From: Chlamydomonas sphaeroides
Taxonomy: Eukaryota > Chlorophyta > Chlorophyceae > Chlamydomonadales > Chlamydomonadaceae
Assembly: GCA_001662425.1 (NCBI GenBank)
Contig: BDDC01000025.1
Coordinates: 88,579 to 152,578, forward strand
Length of the DNA: 64,000 nt
Direction: 5' to 3'
Shown piece by piece: positions 1-13,192 of this stretch; position 1 is the first letter of the stretch; each line of letters starts with the position of its first letter. The notes beneath the pieces were generated by a model that saw only the letters and a program-made list of their open reading frames with translations, did not search any database and was not told the origin of the DNA. The position numbers and the translations under genes were made by a program.

Positions 1-1037
1 TAATGTTCACGGCCGCATTCACATACCTTGCCGCGTCGCACTATCGAGAAATCCATCCATCCCCAGCTGCGCAGTCGCCAGCCTGCGCTGCATTCGTACC
101 ACAGACATTTGCTGCAATTTACGGATGCCGTACACGGGCCTTCGGATACGACAGCATAGGATCACGCAACGCACCGACGTCTCGACGAAACCACGCCAAG
201 CCCGGCGTGGGCCGCGGCGCTCATCACACTCACCAGAGAGTCGGTCAGTCAGTCAGAGTGATAGGTGTGCACACGGATCAAGGCGCGGCGCTGGTAGGCC
301 ATTAGCAGGTCGCCGACGTCCCCCATACTCACATAGCCAGCACGCTAGCACAGCGGCTCGCGTCGCACGGTTGAAGCGACGCAGCCAGCTGTCATGCGCG
401 CTTGGCCGCCTCAAGTCTTTCGAGGCACGACGACGCAGCCCAGCCAAAACCCCTCGGCGAACCCGCCGGCGCGCCACCGCAGGGGGCCACAGTGGCAGGC
501 GGCCCTGCCCCAGCCCATAACCAAGGACAGCAGGAACACCACGACAGGGCCAACGCGACGGGTGCCCCATCGGAAGCGACGAGTCCCTTGCGCCGCCCAA
601 ACCATGCCGCAGCAATGCAGCCTGCGCCCCCAGCGCCACCACGTCAGCAACGGGCAGACATCACCATTAATACCCGCCAATCACCTTGCAGCCAGTACCG
701 AAGAAAGGGGCCCTCAATCCGGAGCCCCCCATATAAACCGCTCGCGAAATTGGACTAATAGCACGCCTAGGGGCCGCAGCGCCCTGCGCCGCATGCACGG
801 TGACACGGCCGCAGCGGCCTCATCCGCACGTGCCTGGGTCACATGCGCCGTGTGCACGTGCATGCGGCCGGCCCCCGGTCACGGTCCATGCTTAATCTCC
901 TCTCGTTGTTGCGCGCGTGTTGCGGGCGAAAAGCACCAGCGCCGGCCCAACCAGCCCTGGCCCCAGCTCCATGCGCGATGCCGTCCACCCGCACTCCCAC
1001 CGCTGAGCTGCCGGCCGCCGCCCCGTGCCCCCACACC
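1..1037. other. Region downstream of the kinase stop; no gene called
   Basis: GC-rich sequence following the kinase stop codon on the minus strand, so part of it is probably its 3' UTR. Several long open frames exist on both strands, but they are Arg/Pro/Ala-rich translations typical of GC-rich non-coding DNA and none shows a recognisable domain or splice-supported continuation. Confidence 0.5.
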
Positions 1038-4000
1038 TCATGCGCCCACGCGCGCCTGCGCCAGCCCCGACGGCGACAACGAGTCGCCCTCCCCAACCTC
1101 GGCCACCGCATCCACGTTGCCCACGCCGCCCATGCCGCGCGCAGTGGACATCTGCCGCAGCGGCGACGGCTGCAGTGGGCCATGCGTGCTACCAGCCCGG
1201 ACCTGGCCGCCACCGCTGCTGCTGACCCCACCGCCACTGATGCGGTCGGCCTTGCCGGCCGCCGCCGCCGCCTGTTGCTGCTGCTGCTGCAGCGACAACG
1301 GCACCTGCGGCGAGAACCCGTTCCCGCCACCACTGCCGGGAGCGCCGACTGGTGACAGCGCAGCCCGTGGCGACGTCGCGGCCGGTACCATGCCCGCCTC
1401 CGTGTACGCCCGCATCGGCTGCTGCGGCGCCACGCGCTGCTGCGGCAGCGGCGCCGTGTTGCCCGCACTGGGCTGCGCCACGCCGCCATCGCGGCTCGTT
1501 GTCGCCAGCGGCGCGGCTGGCTGCTGCACGGGGCTGCTGCCCATGAGCCCCTCCAGCCCCGGCAGCGACGGCTGCATCGCCTTGCAGTAGCGGCGCTGGA
1601 TCTGCTCCAGCTCACCCAGGATCTCCGTGAACGTGGGCCGCGAGGCCGGGTCAGCGGCCCAGCAGCGCTTGGCCAGGCTCGCATACTCGGGCGGCGTCGC
1701 GTCGGGGAACACGGGCCGCAGCCCCTCGTGCGCCACCTTTGCCAGGATGAGCTTGTCGCGCACACGCTTCTCGCGCCCCGACGTGAACAGGTCCGAGTAA
1801 AGACGGCTGCCTAGGAGGGCGGAGAGCGGAGGGCGGAGGGAGGGCAGCGGGGCGGTGTGGGGATTGCGTAACAGGAGCGGGGGCCCGGTGGAAAGAGCTT
1901 GCCCCGGCAGCGCTGACACGGGGCTGCTGGGCCTCGAAGATTGCAGCCACAAGCGGGTAGCCTATGTAGTCCCCACCACACTCGGGGCGCACCTGTGAGC
2001 ATCTCCCACATGACAATGCCGTAGGCGTAGGCGTCGCTGCGAGGGTGCGTGCGGCGCAGGTGAGATGAGGAGTTGTACAAACCGGACGAGGAGGCGACAA
2101 GGACAATGCAAAGGTCCCGTGGCTGGCCAACATGCCGATGTTGCGGGAGGGGGTGGTGGGTGTGAGGTGCGGGACCAGGGGAGCGGTAGGTCTGCAGTGG
2201 AGCTACCACGAATTACGAATCTGCAGCGGCCTACGCTAGGCAGGGTTTGTATGTTGGTTGCTCGGCACGCTGCGGCACAATGATTCGCGCACAGTCGAAC
2301 AATTGGACAAGCGTAGAATGCGAAAAACTTACGCGGCCTTCGTGACGCGCTTGTGCGTGACGATCTCAGGTGCGATGTGGGTCACGGTGCCGCCCAGCTC
2401 GCCCATGAGGGGCCCGTCGCTGGTAAGCAGCTCGCTCAGCCCGAAGTCCGACACTTTGATCGTGAAGCCGCGAGGGTCACCGGGGCTCGCCTGCGCCACA
2501 CGGAGGCATGGGACGCACAAGCGGCTCGGCGAACGGATAACGCCTCGCTGACCGGCCACAAGGATTTGCTGCAGCGGTGTGGAGACCCAAGCCTCGGCAG
2601 CAACCACGGCCCCCATGGCGCTGCCTGTGGCGGCCTTCCCATAGCCCTTGCCCGTGCCTTGCCGTCCTCCTAGCTGGCCGGCCCGGGCCCCGAAGCCGCA
2701 GCTAGCCCCGAGCCAGGCAGCCCCCATGTCTGCGACCCTCCTGCCCCCCACCGGCCCACCTTGAGCAGGATGTTCTCCGGCTTGAGGTCACAGTGGATGA
2801 AGCCCATGGTGTGCAGGTACTGCAGCGACGAGGCCACCTCCAGCAGCGTCGCGAGCGTCGTGGAGAACTCCACCGGGCCCGTCGCCGCGCTGCCGAGGAG
2901 CATGCCCAAGCTGCTGCTGCCGCCGCCGCCGCCAGAAACCACTGGCGGCGGCACCGTGGAGGACGCCGCAGCCGATCCGTTGGGAGATGGCCCGTTCGCG
3001 CCATTGGCCGCGTCGGCGGCTGTCGGGCTGGCCCCTGCCGAGGGCTGGCCGTCAGCGATTGCGGGCTCGGCCAGGCCGCCGGCCAGCTGCTGTTGCTGCT
3101 GGCGCTCGCGCTCGGCTTGCTGAACGCTGAGCTGCTGGGCGTAACGGCGCTCGGCCACATAGTGGTGCAGCGGGCCCAGGTTGCAGTACTCCATGATGAT
3201 CACCTGTACGGCGCGCAGGTCGTGCGTCACATGCAGTCGAGCTAAAGGCAAGGCATGGCGATGGCCGGCAAGCGACCACAGAAAACAGTACAGCGAGGGC
3301 AAGCAGGCAGCCCGACACCTCAGCCCTACCTGACACCGGGCCCCCGTGTCCGACGGTGGCGGCGCCTGCGCAGCGGCGGCGTCCACCCCCTGCGCCAGCC
3401 CGGTGCCGCTGCCGCCCGCGTTGCTGTTCCCGCTCGAGGCGGGTGGGTCCGCCAGCGTCGTGGCGGCCGGCACGAACCTGCGGCCGCAGGGAGAGCCACC
3501 GCCTCAGCAACAGTGTCTGCACCGTGGCCGCATGTTAGCGGCAAGGACCCGACCGGCTTTACTGTTGCTTACGGAGCCGTGCAAACCGCAACTAGCTCAA
3601 AGAACTAGGCCCGAGCCGACCCCGCTGTCCGCACCTGATCAGCCGCTTTGACAGCTTGACCACGACCACGTCCGTGAAGGTGGCGTAGACCATGACGATG
3701 TTGGGGTGGCTCACGCTCTTGGTGACCGCCAGCTCCCAGGCCGTGCGCATGGCGCGCCGGCCCTCGGCCTGCTGCCGCATCACCTTCACCGCCACCACCA
3801 GGCCCTTCCACAGCGCCACGTACACCGAGCCGAACGCGCCCTGGCCGGCCTTGGCGATCACCTGCGGCGGGGCAAGGGGACGAGAAGAGGAGAGAGTTAT
3901 AAGGGTTCGGGCGTGTCAGGCTGTGCGCGTCGTTGCAATTAAACAGTGTATGACTCTGCGCAGGCGTCCCTTACCCCAAACATCGGCATAGGCCAAGCGA

Positions 4001-7000
4001 AGCGTCTGGCTAGTCCCATGCGGCCCATGCGGATTCCCACGCAAGCTGTTCCATCCAGCTGCACGTGTGTAGCGCGACAGCGCGACCACCCACGGCGACG
4101 CTGCAAGGCTACTTAACTTGCAACCCCGCTGCGACTTCCCGCCCGCCCCCCGTCGTCCGCGCCGAGGCCGTACCTGGATCTCCTCGTACGCCGAGCCCAC
4201 CTCCGCCACCTGCGACGCCGCTGACGCGCGCTGGTGCTGCGCGATGGCGGTCTGGTACGCCCGCACCAGCGCGCTCGTGGACACGCTGTCGGATCGGACC
4301 ATGACCGTGTACCGCAGCTGTCGGCCGGACGGGTCCGTGGGCGCGGCCGTAAGGTTGCCACCGCCCGTGAGGGCATCCAGCTGCCCGCTGCCACCCACGC
4401 CCAGCGTGCCGTGGCCGGTGACCGAGCCACCGCCGAGCGACGACTGCGCGTCCGTGGTGTCCAGGGGGCCCCCGTAGCCGGGCCCTGTGCTGGAGCCGTT
4501 GGCGCCGTGGCCGGTGGCGGTGGCTCCCGAGAGCATGTTGAGGTGCGGCATGGCGAGCAGCTGCGCCCAGAAGAGCGTGGGGTCGTCCACACCGGCGCCG
4601 GCGGCCGAGGAGACCTGCTGGATGAGGTGGACCACCTGGCAGGGAGCGGCCAGTTGGACCGCGGCATGGGAGAACGTCACGCAGTCAGTACCTGCCCATC
4701 CGCCTCGCTTAGCCGAGGCGCGGCTGCGACGTTTGGTAGGAGACCTTCCCCCGACACCTAAGGAACCGGATGGCGCCAAATGCGGCGCTCTGTGCCTAGT
4801 GGGCTTCAGCCAGAGCGCTTACCATACCAACACTGCACCTTCCTCCTTCCCCCGGGCTGCCGTACGTTAATCGTTGCACGCAGGGGCTGGCGGACTCACC
4901 TGTCTCGCGACCGTATGCAGCAGCAGCGGAACTGAGGCCTTGGCGGTCTGAGCCAGCATGTTGGGATTGAGGCGCGAGCTGGACAGCCACAGGATGGCGC
5001 CCAGGTGTCGCCCCGCGTGGGCGATGGGCGCCGCCACCACCCTGCAATCGGGCGACAAGGGTAGGACTGTCGCCGGCAGCAAAGACACCGCCCATGCATC
5101 CATGCGGCAGCGCCCACGGGCTGTGCACAATCCTATGCTGCAGCATACTGCATTTCATACTGTCGCCGCCACAGCATGCAACTCACCAAGTAGGGTTCGT
5201 GACGCGCGCCTGCTCCATGAACACGTCCTTCCACGGCTCGCCATACTTCTTGAGCGCCGCCATCACGTCCGCCACGAACAGCAGCTTGGAGCCTTCCGCC
5301 AGGCAGCGCCGCGTGAGCGTGTTGGACAGCGACATGTGCGTGCCCAGCAGGCCCTCCTCCAGCGGCTGTGCGGCGCAGCGCAGCGAAGGTAGTTGGGAGC
5401 AGGTTGCGCATGTCCATTTGACTCCACAACACTGGGCATGCTGGGATGAGGGACGGCTAGGGCAAGAACTCGATGTTGCCGGCCCTAGAGACGTCAAGCC
5501 ATACGCAGCCCAGCCCCAGCCGCTGGACCGTACAAGCGCCCGCCTGCATCCTGCGCGCCACGCCACGCACCAGCTTGCTGCCCGTCATGGACGACGCGAG
5601 CTGCCCCACCAGACCACGCGATGCGAAGGATGGGTCACGCCGCAGCCCCGACGCCAGCTCCGGTTCCACCGTCGCGCTGCTGCGGCGCTGCGTCACGCTG
5701 TACGCCGAGCCGCTGCGCATGCCGCCCGACACGAGGACGTCGATCGAGTTCACTGGGTCAAAGGCCCGCAGCGCGCCCACCGAGCGCGACAGCACCATGG
5801 CCGCGGACTGATCTGAGGGCCGAGTACATGATGTGGGTCGGGCAGGGGCACACGGCATGTGGGTCGGGCAGGGCCGAAGACATGTGGGTTGGGCGGCACA
5901 TGCTACCGTAACGCCATGCATGCCGCCGCCGGCAGATGCCTGCAGCGCTACGCATGCAACGGCGCGGCGCACCTGGCGCCAGGAGCACGAGTCGAGCCTC
6001 CGTGTCGTCTGGGTGGCACCAGTCGAACCAGCTGTCGAGCTCAGAGGAGATGATCCAGGCCAGCTGGTTCAGCCCAAAGGCCGTCTGGATCTTTTCCGTG
6101 AAGTTGACCAGCTTCAGCGCCGCCGTCTCCGAGAGGTACAGCGACAGAAGCGGCATATACGCCCCCAGCCAGCGGTGGTCCAGCAGGTTTGGAATGGGCT
6201 CGCTGTGCGCCAGCAGCAGAGCGCCGACCACGGTGTGCCCCTGCAATCACGGCACCACAGAACGGCGACGACGCTCCGAGGCTTAGCATGGAGAGTGGGA
6301 ACGATTTCGAACGCTGCACTGCCCGTGCCAGAGGCTATGCGCGCTGCGGGCCGATACGAGTGCTTGGCGACTTGGCACATGCGCAGGACTAGGGGTATTG
6401 CAGAGCAGCCCCCCCATCGCGCTCCACGGGACATCCTCCGCAGATGGCGCCGCCAGACACGCTGCGACCACACGCCCTGCCAGCGCTACAGAGGCCATTC
6501 CGGCCGACCCACTTGGTAAAGGGGCAGCATGAAGAAGGCCTGGCAGCCCGCTTGTGTGTGAAGCAGCTGAAAGTCTGCCGGGATGATACGTTGGTGTGCC
6601 GTGGTGTTGTTGGCCCGGGGAACCTGGGTTTGCACAGGCACGTTGTCGCAACCCATCAGGAGCCGACATAGCAGTAGACGGGCACGGATGGACAAGTTGA
6701 TGCACATAGAACACGAGTAGTACTACAGCTGCTGCAAAACCACGGCTTTTCTGGACCGCCTCGTCACGTTCCTTCGTAAACCCATGCGGCATGGACCATG
6801 TCACCGTGTGCCCTGGAGACACGCTTGTGCTGTTCATTGCAAGTGGGGCCTCACCACAGTGTACGACGGTGTACGGCTGCTGGAGACGTGCGCGGCGCTA
6901 GGCGTCTCGGCGGCATGGCACAGCTCCCAGCCGCTTTTCCGCAGGGCTGCGCACTGCGGCGAAGCGCTGTTGGGCACCATTTTGCAGAAGCGCCGAGAGG

Positions 7001-7650
7001 TAGTGAAGATGTAGAAGCTGTAGGGGATATGCGGGGGTAATGCAGGGCCGTACGTATCAGCCACGGCGTAAAGCCGTACTCGCTGTACTGCCAGCTGTGC
7101 CCACGGGATGCGGGCGGCGCCACGGGTACGGACCTTGCAGCGGTGATGCCGAGGGACCCGACGAGCGCGTCTGCGCTCTTTGTCAGGCAGGCCCACACAT
7201 CATTACTCCGCACGCCGGGCGCTGCCGAGAGCAGCTTCGCAAGCGGGGTGGCAAAGGGTGCAAGGTGTGTCGAAGGGTGTCGTCGGGGACACCGCCGCGT
7301 GGACCAGCAGGCATGCCGCAGCAACTCCAAAGTTCGTAGCGGCTGTCGCACTCAAAGTGGCCAGACACGCAGCGTGCCCCCGCATTGCTTGCTCATTCTT
7401 GTCAGACCCAACAAACCTGCAGGAGCTGAGTCGGAATATTTCCTCGACTGAATGAGGTGCTCTGATCATCTGCGGAGCTTGCTGGAGCAGCAACAAGAGG
7501 CGCCTGGGCGGCGCTCTGTGCTGCGGGCTGCACGATAGGCTCCGCGACTGGTTCTGGCTGCGCAGCCTTCTCCTCAATTTGTGAGAATTCGGCAGGTTGC
7601 GAAGGGGCAGCAGGAGGCGGGGCCCCGCCGAAGCAGCTGAACAAGCCCAT
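1038..7650 (-). CDS. GAF-domain serine/threonine (TKL-like) protein kinase
   Basis: Multi-exon kinase. Exon 1 (7650-7417) starts MGLFSCFGG, a Gly-2/Cys-5 N-terminus typical of myristoylated and palmitoylated membrane-anchored proteins. Exons 7017-6855, 6623-6513, 6240-5973, 5812-5571, 5365-5187, 5041-4900 and 4635-4174 encode GAF-like sensor sequence (FFMLPLYQGHTVVGALLLAH; VVAAPIAHAGRHLGAILWLS). The kinase domain lies in 3861-3635 (GQGAFGSVY loop, VAVKVM lysine), 3477-3330, 3203-2760 (IIMEYCNLG hinge, HCDLKPENILL), 2490-2333 (DFG, APE), 2036-1993 and 1810-1038. All these junctions are in phase; the exon or exons between 7416 and 7054 are not resolved. The catalytic HRD is HCD, so it is a non-RD kinase. 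Long Ala/Gly/Ser/Gln inserts interrupt the kinase N-lobe and the C-terminus carries a Gln run. The domain order suggests a ligand- or redox-sensing membrane kinase; the ligand is unknown. Confidence 0.85.
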
Positions 7651-10600
7651 GCTCCTCTTAGCGGCCACCCGCACCAAAAGCCAGACTCCTCAGCCTTTGC
7701 CAGAGGTCATGTCTACTGCGCCTGGTTCCTGGTGCGCCGCTGGGGCAAAGGCGCCCCCGTTCCCCTGCGCTCCTCGGCAAGAGCACAGCTGTTGCCGACG
7801 TACTATTCCAAGTACAAACGCAAGGGTTGGGTAGGAAACGATACAAGAGCTCGGTCACCGCAAATATTACAGTCGAGTAAGGCTATAGAGTCTATAACCA
7901 CAGCGTAAATGGTCGTTGTCAACGAATATTGGTTGGTGTTGCGTTGTGGTTGTGCAGGGATGCTGCTCCGATATCAGTAACGGGAGGAGGACTGGTCGAG
8001 TATGCCAGTCATTGGCCCCCCCTTGGCCCCCTCTACCTTCCGCCACAGCGCTAGGACTACCCTAGAACCACGTGAATAGAATGCTACGACGCATGTTACC
8101 AACCTGATTACCTACAAAACAACAGTGCATCGGTGCAAGGAATGCGACGACTCCAACTGTGAATTGCTCAGGGTATGTGACGCCCATGGATATGCAGCAT
8201 AGAGTGCTATTATATATGCCTAAGGATAACTGGATGAATCCCCCAGAAAAAGTGTGCCCCCTCGGGCCTCCCAGCCCAGCTGCCGAGGATGCCCATACGT
8301 CGACGTCGCCGTTAACTTCAGTCCGGCGTGGGGGATAAAAGCACCCGGGCGCGCGATGGTGCACGGGCACAACCAAGTGTGGGGTCGGGGAGTGTGTCGG
8401 GGCCTGTTAGGGGCCTTCGCAGGGCCTTCGGGGGTTGGTCTCAGGCAGGGGAGGTCTCCCCTGGTCTCAGGCACCCAATTGCCAGTCGGACGCAGATTAG
8501 TCTACGTCCCAAAGTCTTGTCTCTTCACCGGCACCTCGCTACGCGCTGCCCGGTAGTTGAGCTTGAGTCGGGACGCATGAGCACGGCCGTGGTGTGTGGG
8601 CGGTACAGGGCGGTATCTGCCCGCTCTGCGCCCTGGTATTGCGACAGCAGGAGCCAGGGCACCCCCACCCGCCACCTTGTGTACGGTAATGTGTAGCTGA
8701 GTGACGACGGGTAGGCCAGCGCGTGGCACGGAGCGGATTGAGGCTTGAGTGCGGAAGTAGCTACGAGCACCGCCATGCACGCTCATAGAGAGGAGGCCTG
8801 CTTCCCCCTGTCCCAGACCCTGCTGTCGCGACTCGACCAACCAGGGGGAGTTTGGGCGGAGCCCCCGTCGCGCAGAAGCTAGGGGCGCGGAGCCCCGGAA
8901 GACACGCGGGTACCACTAGGCACCCGGCCTGTGTACGAAAAAGCACCTTTTCTCGACCGCCAGAACCCGCTTGGGGGCAAATCTCTTCAAAGTTGCCACC
9001 GGCCTAGTGCCCTAAGCCCCCGCAATTCGGTAGTGCTCTACAATTCTGGCATAGTAGCATTCTTGCAGAAATCTGCCACCAGATGGTGATGGGCATTTCC
9101 GTGCGGGGGGTCAAAAGAGAGAGTTCAGGGGGATCCCAAGCTGCATGGACCCCGGCACCGTGCGGGATCAGTTTGAAATATCTCACTAAGGTCCCACAAT
9201 TGCTTTGGCACCCTTAGGAGCGCGTTGCTAGCTCGCTATGGACGGGAACAGGTGGGACGTGGCTCAGGGGCTGCCAGGGGGCCAGGGGGCATGTCGGCGG
9301 CCAGCGTCCCCAAACGGCCAGGGCTGACCCAGAGCCTTTCCAGCGGCTATATATGCCATCAGGATGCACGCGGTGTGGTCGGCAGGCCTCTTTCGTGTGG
9401 TCAAGCTGCCCGTGAAATTGCGCATGCCAACCACCGACTTCCTACAGAGGGCTCCGAGGGGCCGTCTCAGCGCATGAATGATCTCTATATGACATGGGAA
9501 GTCATCTAATTTCTTATGGCGCATGCTCCGTGCATCTGTGGCGACATGCACAAGCATGTCGCGACTGCCGAGCGAGCTGAGGTCCACAGCTGCTCCTCGA
9601 GGTGTCGTATGCCATATCATAGTGTAGAATGAAGAATGGGCGCCTGTCGCGCTGGTACACACGGACCCCGCCCAGGAAGCCCCGAGTGGTACCCTCACGT
9701 ACTCACCTCGTGGGCCCACAGCTGGCCCGTCAGGCCAACCGGGAACGCGCTCGCGCGTCAACATCCTCTCAGGGACTCCCTGGATGCTAGGATCCTCCTG
9801 CCTGCTTCCTCAGCCAAGGCCAGGAAGCGGGACAGCCGACCCCGCCCCTCGAAGCCGTTTAGGTGCCACCTCCGTCGCTCGACAGGTTCGCGCCCTTCCG
9901 TGCGCGGAGCGGGGATGGGCCTGCCCCCAGGCCAGCGGCCTCGCCGGATCAGCCAGCACTGCTTGCCTAGGCTACCTGCCTACTGCTAACATACATGCGC
10001 TTGCCAGGTGCGTTCCAAAGCCTTATGGCGTTGCTGGCACTTCCGCGCCGTGCCCACTAACCGCGAAGGACCCCAAGCTGTCCCGTGGCGGCCACCTTCA
10101 CCTCCTCCATCACTCGAACCGGTCTAGTCTTACGAGTCCCCGGGCTGACAGTACTAGCGGTTGTCTCTAGTCCTCCACTGACTTCTACGCTGGTTCTACA
10201 GGAAGAGGTGCCACCTTGAAGTGCTCACAGCAATGGCACGGGCCTGTAAACCGAGACGCTTGCAGGGTGTTGGGTGCTTTTTACTTGAGAACCAGCGTGG
10301 AAGTCATTGGGTGCTTGCCTCGAGCCCCAGCAATCCGTGAGCCTTGCGCCAGGTCCCGTCACCATGCCCAGCAGAGCTTTGCCCCGCAGCCCGCACGGGT
10401 CCATCGGCTGCCTGGCCGAACACGCCACGCCTGCAGAGCGCTTGACACGTGGCTTGACACGACAAACTTTGCTTTTTGCGTAAGCCGCAGCAGCGACGTG
10501 CCGCACGCGAGCCACGCCGCAGCCTCCGCTGCATCAGGTTACGTTGGCGCCCCTCTCGCCCACCCGCCCAGCGCCTGGGCCTCAAGGACACCCATGTCTC

Positions 10601-11052
10601 CACCACGGACGCGCCGAACACCAGCCCCGGTACTTCCCCCAACCCCCCTCACACTCATGTCAAGCGTCTGCCAACGGCGGCTCGGAATTTGCGCTGCAAG
10701 CGAGGGCGGGCCCAGCCACGGCCAACTGTCCGCCTGTAGCACACGCCCAGAAAGCAGCCGTCAAGCATCCAGCTCGCCGGCTCCGACGGGCGCCTGCCAC
10801 CTACTCCGCTTGCCACTGCCACTGCACGCCGGGCCGGGGCCGCAGGGCGCCCCGGCTTGAATCAGCACAACACCCAGGTGGGCCCCTAGCCACCGCCAAG
10901 CCCGCCGCACCCCGCCCCCCAAAAATGCCTGGGACTCGGCACCACGGCTGAAGCCCCCGGCAACCGCGCCTCCGCTCCGGCGCTCCGCGCGCTGGGGCTG
11001 CGGCGCAGACCGATGCCGCCGCGCCGCGCCGACCCCGCTGGCTGCGCCAGGC
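7651..11052. other. 3.4-kb intergenic region between kinase and TIC20
   Basis: No frame here gives a recognisable protein. The left part should contain the kinase promoter and 5' UTR, including an AT-richer stretch near 7800-8220. The right part should contain the TIC20 3' UTR, since TIC20 ends at 11053 on the minus strand. The middle (about 8.2-10.2 kb) could be mobile-element debris, but I could not find terminal repeats or coding remains that prove it. Confidence 0.45.
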
Positions 11053-13192
11053 TCACGCGCCCAGCGACTCGGCCTGCTCGATCTGCAGGTACACACCCTC
11101 CGAGATGAGTGGGATCTCGCAGTACCAGCCCCTGGAGCCGAAACAGGGGCAGGACGGAGCAGGGCGGGGCGCCGGTCATTAGCGCGACAAGGGCTAGGCG
11201 ACCGTCGCGGAGCGGAGTGCGGCGGGCTTGGGCTTGTAAGTTGCAATAGCACGCCCCCGCGCGGCACGCCATGGGTGTTGGTGACGCGTTGGTTGTGCGT
11301 AGCGAGCAGGGATGCATTCAGGTGCACCGGTGCGGGGAACGAAGCCCAGCACCGCCTCAAAGGTATTCAAGTCCCGGCCCCGTGTGTGTGTAGGGTGCTG
11401 CCCCTTGCAACTCCCATCAAAACTGCAGCTGCTTGCTTGAGAGCCCCGCCTGCCTGCCCACGGCGCCCTGCCTGGCCGCCCGCCCATGCGCGTCCCAGCG
11501 GCGTGCACCGGCGCCGCACTCACAGGAAGTTGAAGAAGAGGCAGTAGACGACGAGCAGGAAGATGAACCAGAACATGAGGCAGTAGAAGAGATCAGCCCA
11601 GGGCGTCCACAGGATGCCGGTGGGCAGGTTCTCCTCGGTCACGATAAGGATCATGGCCACGATGTCCAGCATGACGCCCTGTGGCACGCAATAAGGGAGA
11701 GAGAGAGGCAAGGAAGGTGAAGGTCCCGGTGCACGCCTACAGCCTTTGCATCCGCAACAAGACGCCCCGGGGGATGAAACGAGGCCAACAGGGATCGGCC
11801 TATCCAGACTTGGCGAGGTGCGGGGCAGTTGCTCGCGCAAGTTCGCCGAGCATGCGGTGCAGGGAGGCGGACATGGAGGCCGTAGCAGGCGGCAGGGGCT
11901 CGCCGGAAGCCAGTAGCAGTTCGAGGTGGCACTTCGCAGGGCCGCTGCTTGTGCGCCAGTGTGTTCAGAAATAAGTATAAGTATAATAGTACGACAAAAC
12001 CAACACAAGGGGAAATGGCGCGCCGGCCGTGCGTAGAGGGAATGCAGTGGTTAGGTGCGCCAGTGCGGAAGGAAGCCCAACAGGAGCGCCCGCAGTGTGT
12101 GTTGTTGGCCCCGGTCCACCAAGGGTGCACTATCCACACTTCCGCCGCATGCGACATGTCATCTTGCCGCGCGCCAGGCCGCGCCGGTGCTTCCTGAAGC
12201 TGTTGCATTGCACATATGCTGTGCCCCGTTCGGGCGAAAGGACGCAAAGCGCGCAGAGCCGGAGGCTCATTGCCAGCACCGCGTACCAACGCTCTTAGCA
12301 AGCAAGCCCGTGCGAGGCCGTTATAAGGTGCGGCCCGAGTCAGCATGCTTGACGTAACCCCAGCCGGCATGTTTCGGGCCGCGGCGCTGGCTGTTCACTG
12401 CTGGACGCACCATCATGACGTGGTAGCGGGCCACGTGGGGGATCTTCTTGTTGCGCACGATGCCCAGGTACGTGGCGAAGAAGATGAACAGCGGCGCGTA
12501 CTCGTGGATGTTGAACCAGTGCTCAAACGGCTCTGCGCGTGGCAAGAGCGTCAAAGCGTTGGTCGCGAGGGCCACGTCTCGCGCGCTGGCCGGAACTGCG
12601 TGGGCCTCAAGCCCCACGGCACGCGTTGCATGCACGGCACGTACCCGAGAAGTACTCAGTCCAGATGAACGCCGGGAACCGCTCGACAAAGAACACCGTC
12701 TTCTCCGCCACGTCCACCCACGGCAGCATGTACAGGATGGCGCACATAAGCTTCCAAGGCCATGTCATGGGCCCCTCATTCCGCCCAAACTTCCAGTCCT
12801 GCTTCTCCGCGTCCTCCGCCTTGCCCCCGCTTTGCGAGGATGCCACCACGAGCTTCTGCAGGGCCATCGAAAGGGGTCATGCGGGGCCTCCAGGGGTGCA
12901 GGGGGGAGGTGCGAGCTTACCCGCGGCTGGGCAGGGAGCAATGGTCTCCGGAGGAGAGGGGACACCGGGCCTGCCGAGATCGGAGGGATTTGCATGATTA
13001 TGAAGCTGCGTGCACAGCGGGGTGCGGCAATTGGCTCGCACCGGAGACTGCCGAGGGCGTCGGCGCTCCACGACCGAGAGCCTCCACGCGTACACATTGC
13101 CGCCGGCATAGCGGGGCGCTGATGCGTCGGCAACTAGCTGTGCTGCCAAGTGCTAGCCCAGCAATTGGGGCCCGCAGCCCCAAAGCGGCCAT
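11053..13192 (-). CDS. TIC20: TIC20-type chloroplast protein import channel subunit
   Basis: Integral protein of the inner chloroplast envelope, part of the TIC translocon that imports cytosol-made precursors. Exons: 13192 to about 13016, 12855-12645, 12532-12411, 11678-11524, 11131-11053, about 247 residues. Exons 2-5 join in phase. They give the family's membrane block: WPWKLMCAILYMLPWVDVAE, then EHWFNIHEYAPLFIFFATYL, the conserved GIVRNKKIPHVARYHVM loop, then MLDIVAMILIVTEENLP, WADLFYCLMFWFIFLLVVY and the terminal WYCEIPLISEGVYLQIEQ. The chosen ATG opens an Arg/Ser/Ala-rich transit peptide ending in a cleavage-like VRVEA. The exon 1 donor is uncertain: the best-looking GT at 13041 is out of phase, while GTGCAC at 13015 keeps the frame. 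The gene shares a short divergent spacer with the mutase gene. Confidence 0.9.

Noticed and set aside
394..1590. 398-codon plus-strand open frame
   Set aside because: Lies opposite the kinase last exon; composition is Arg/Pro/Ala/Cys shadow of a GC-rich antisense exon, no domain.
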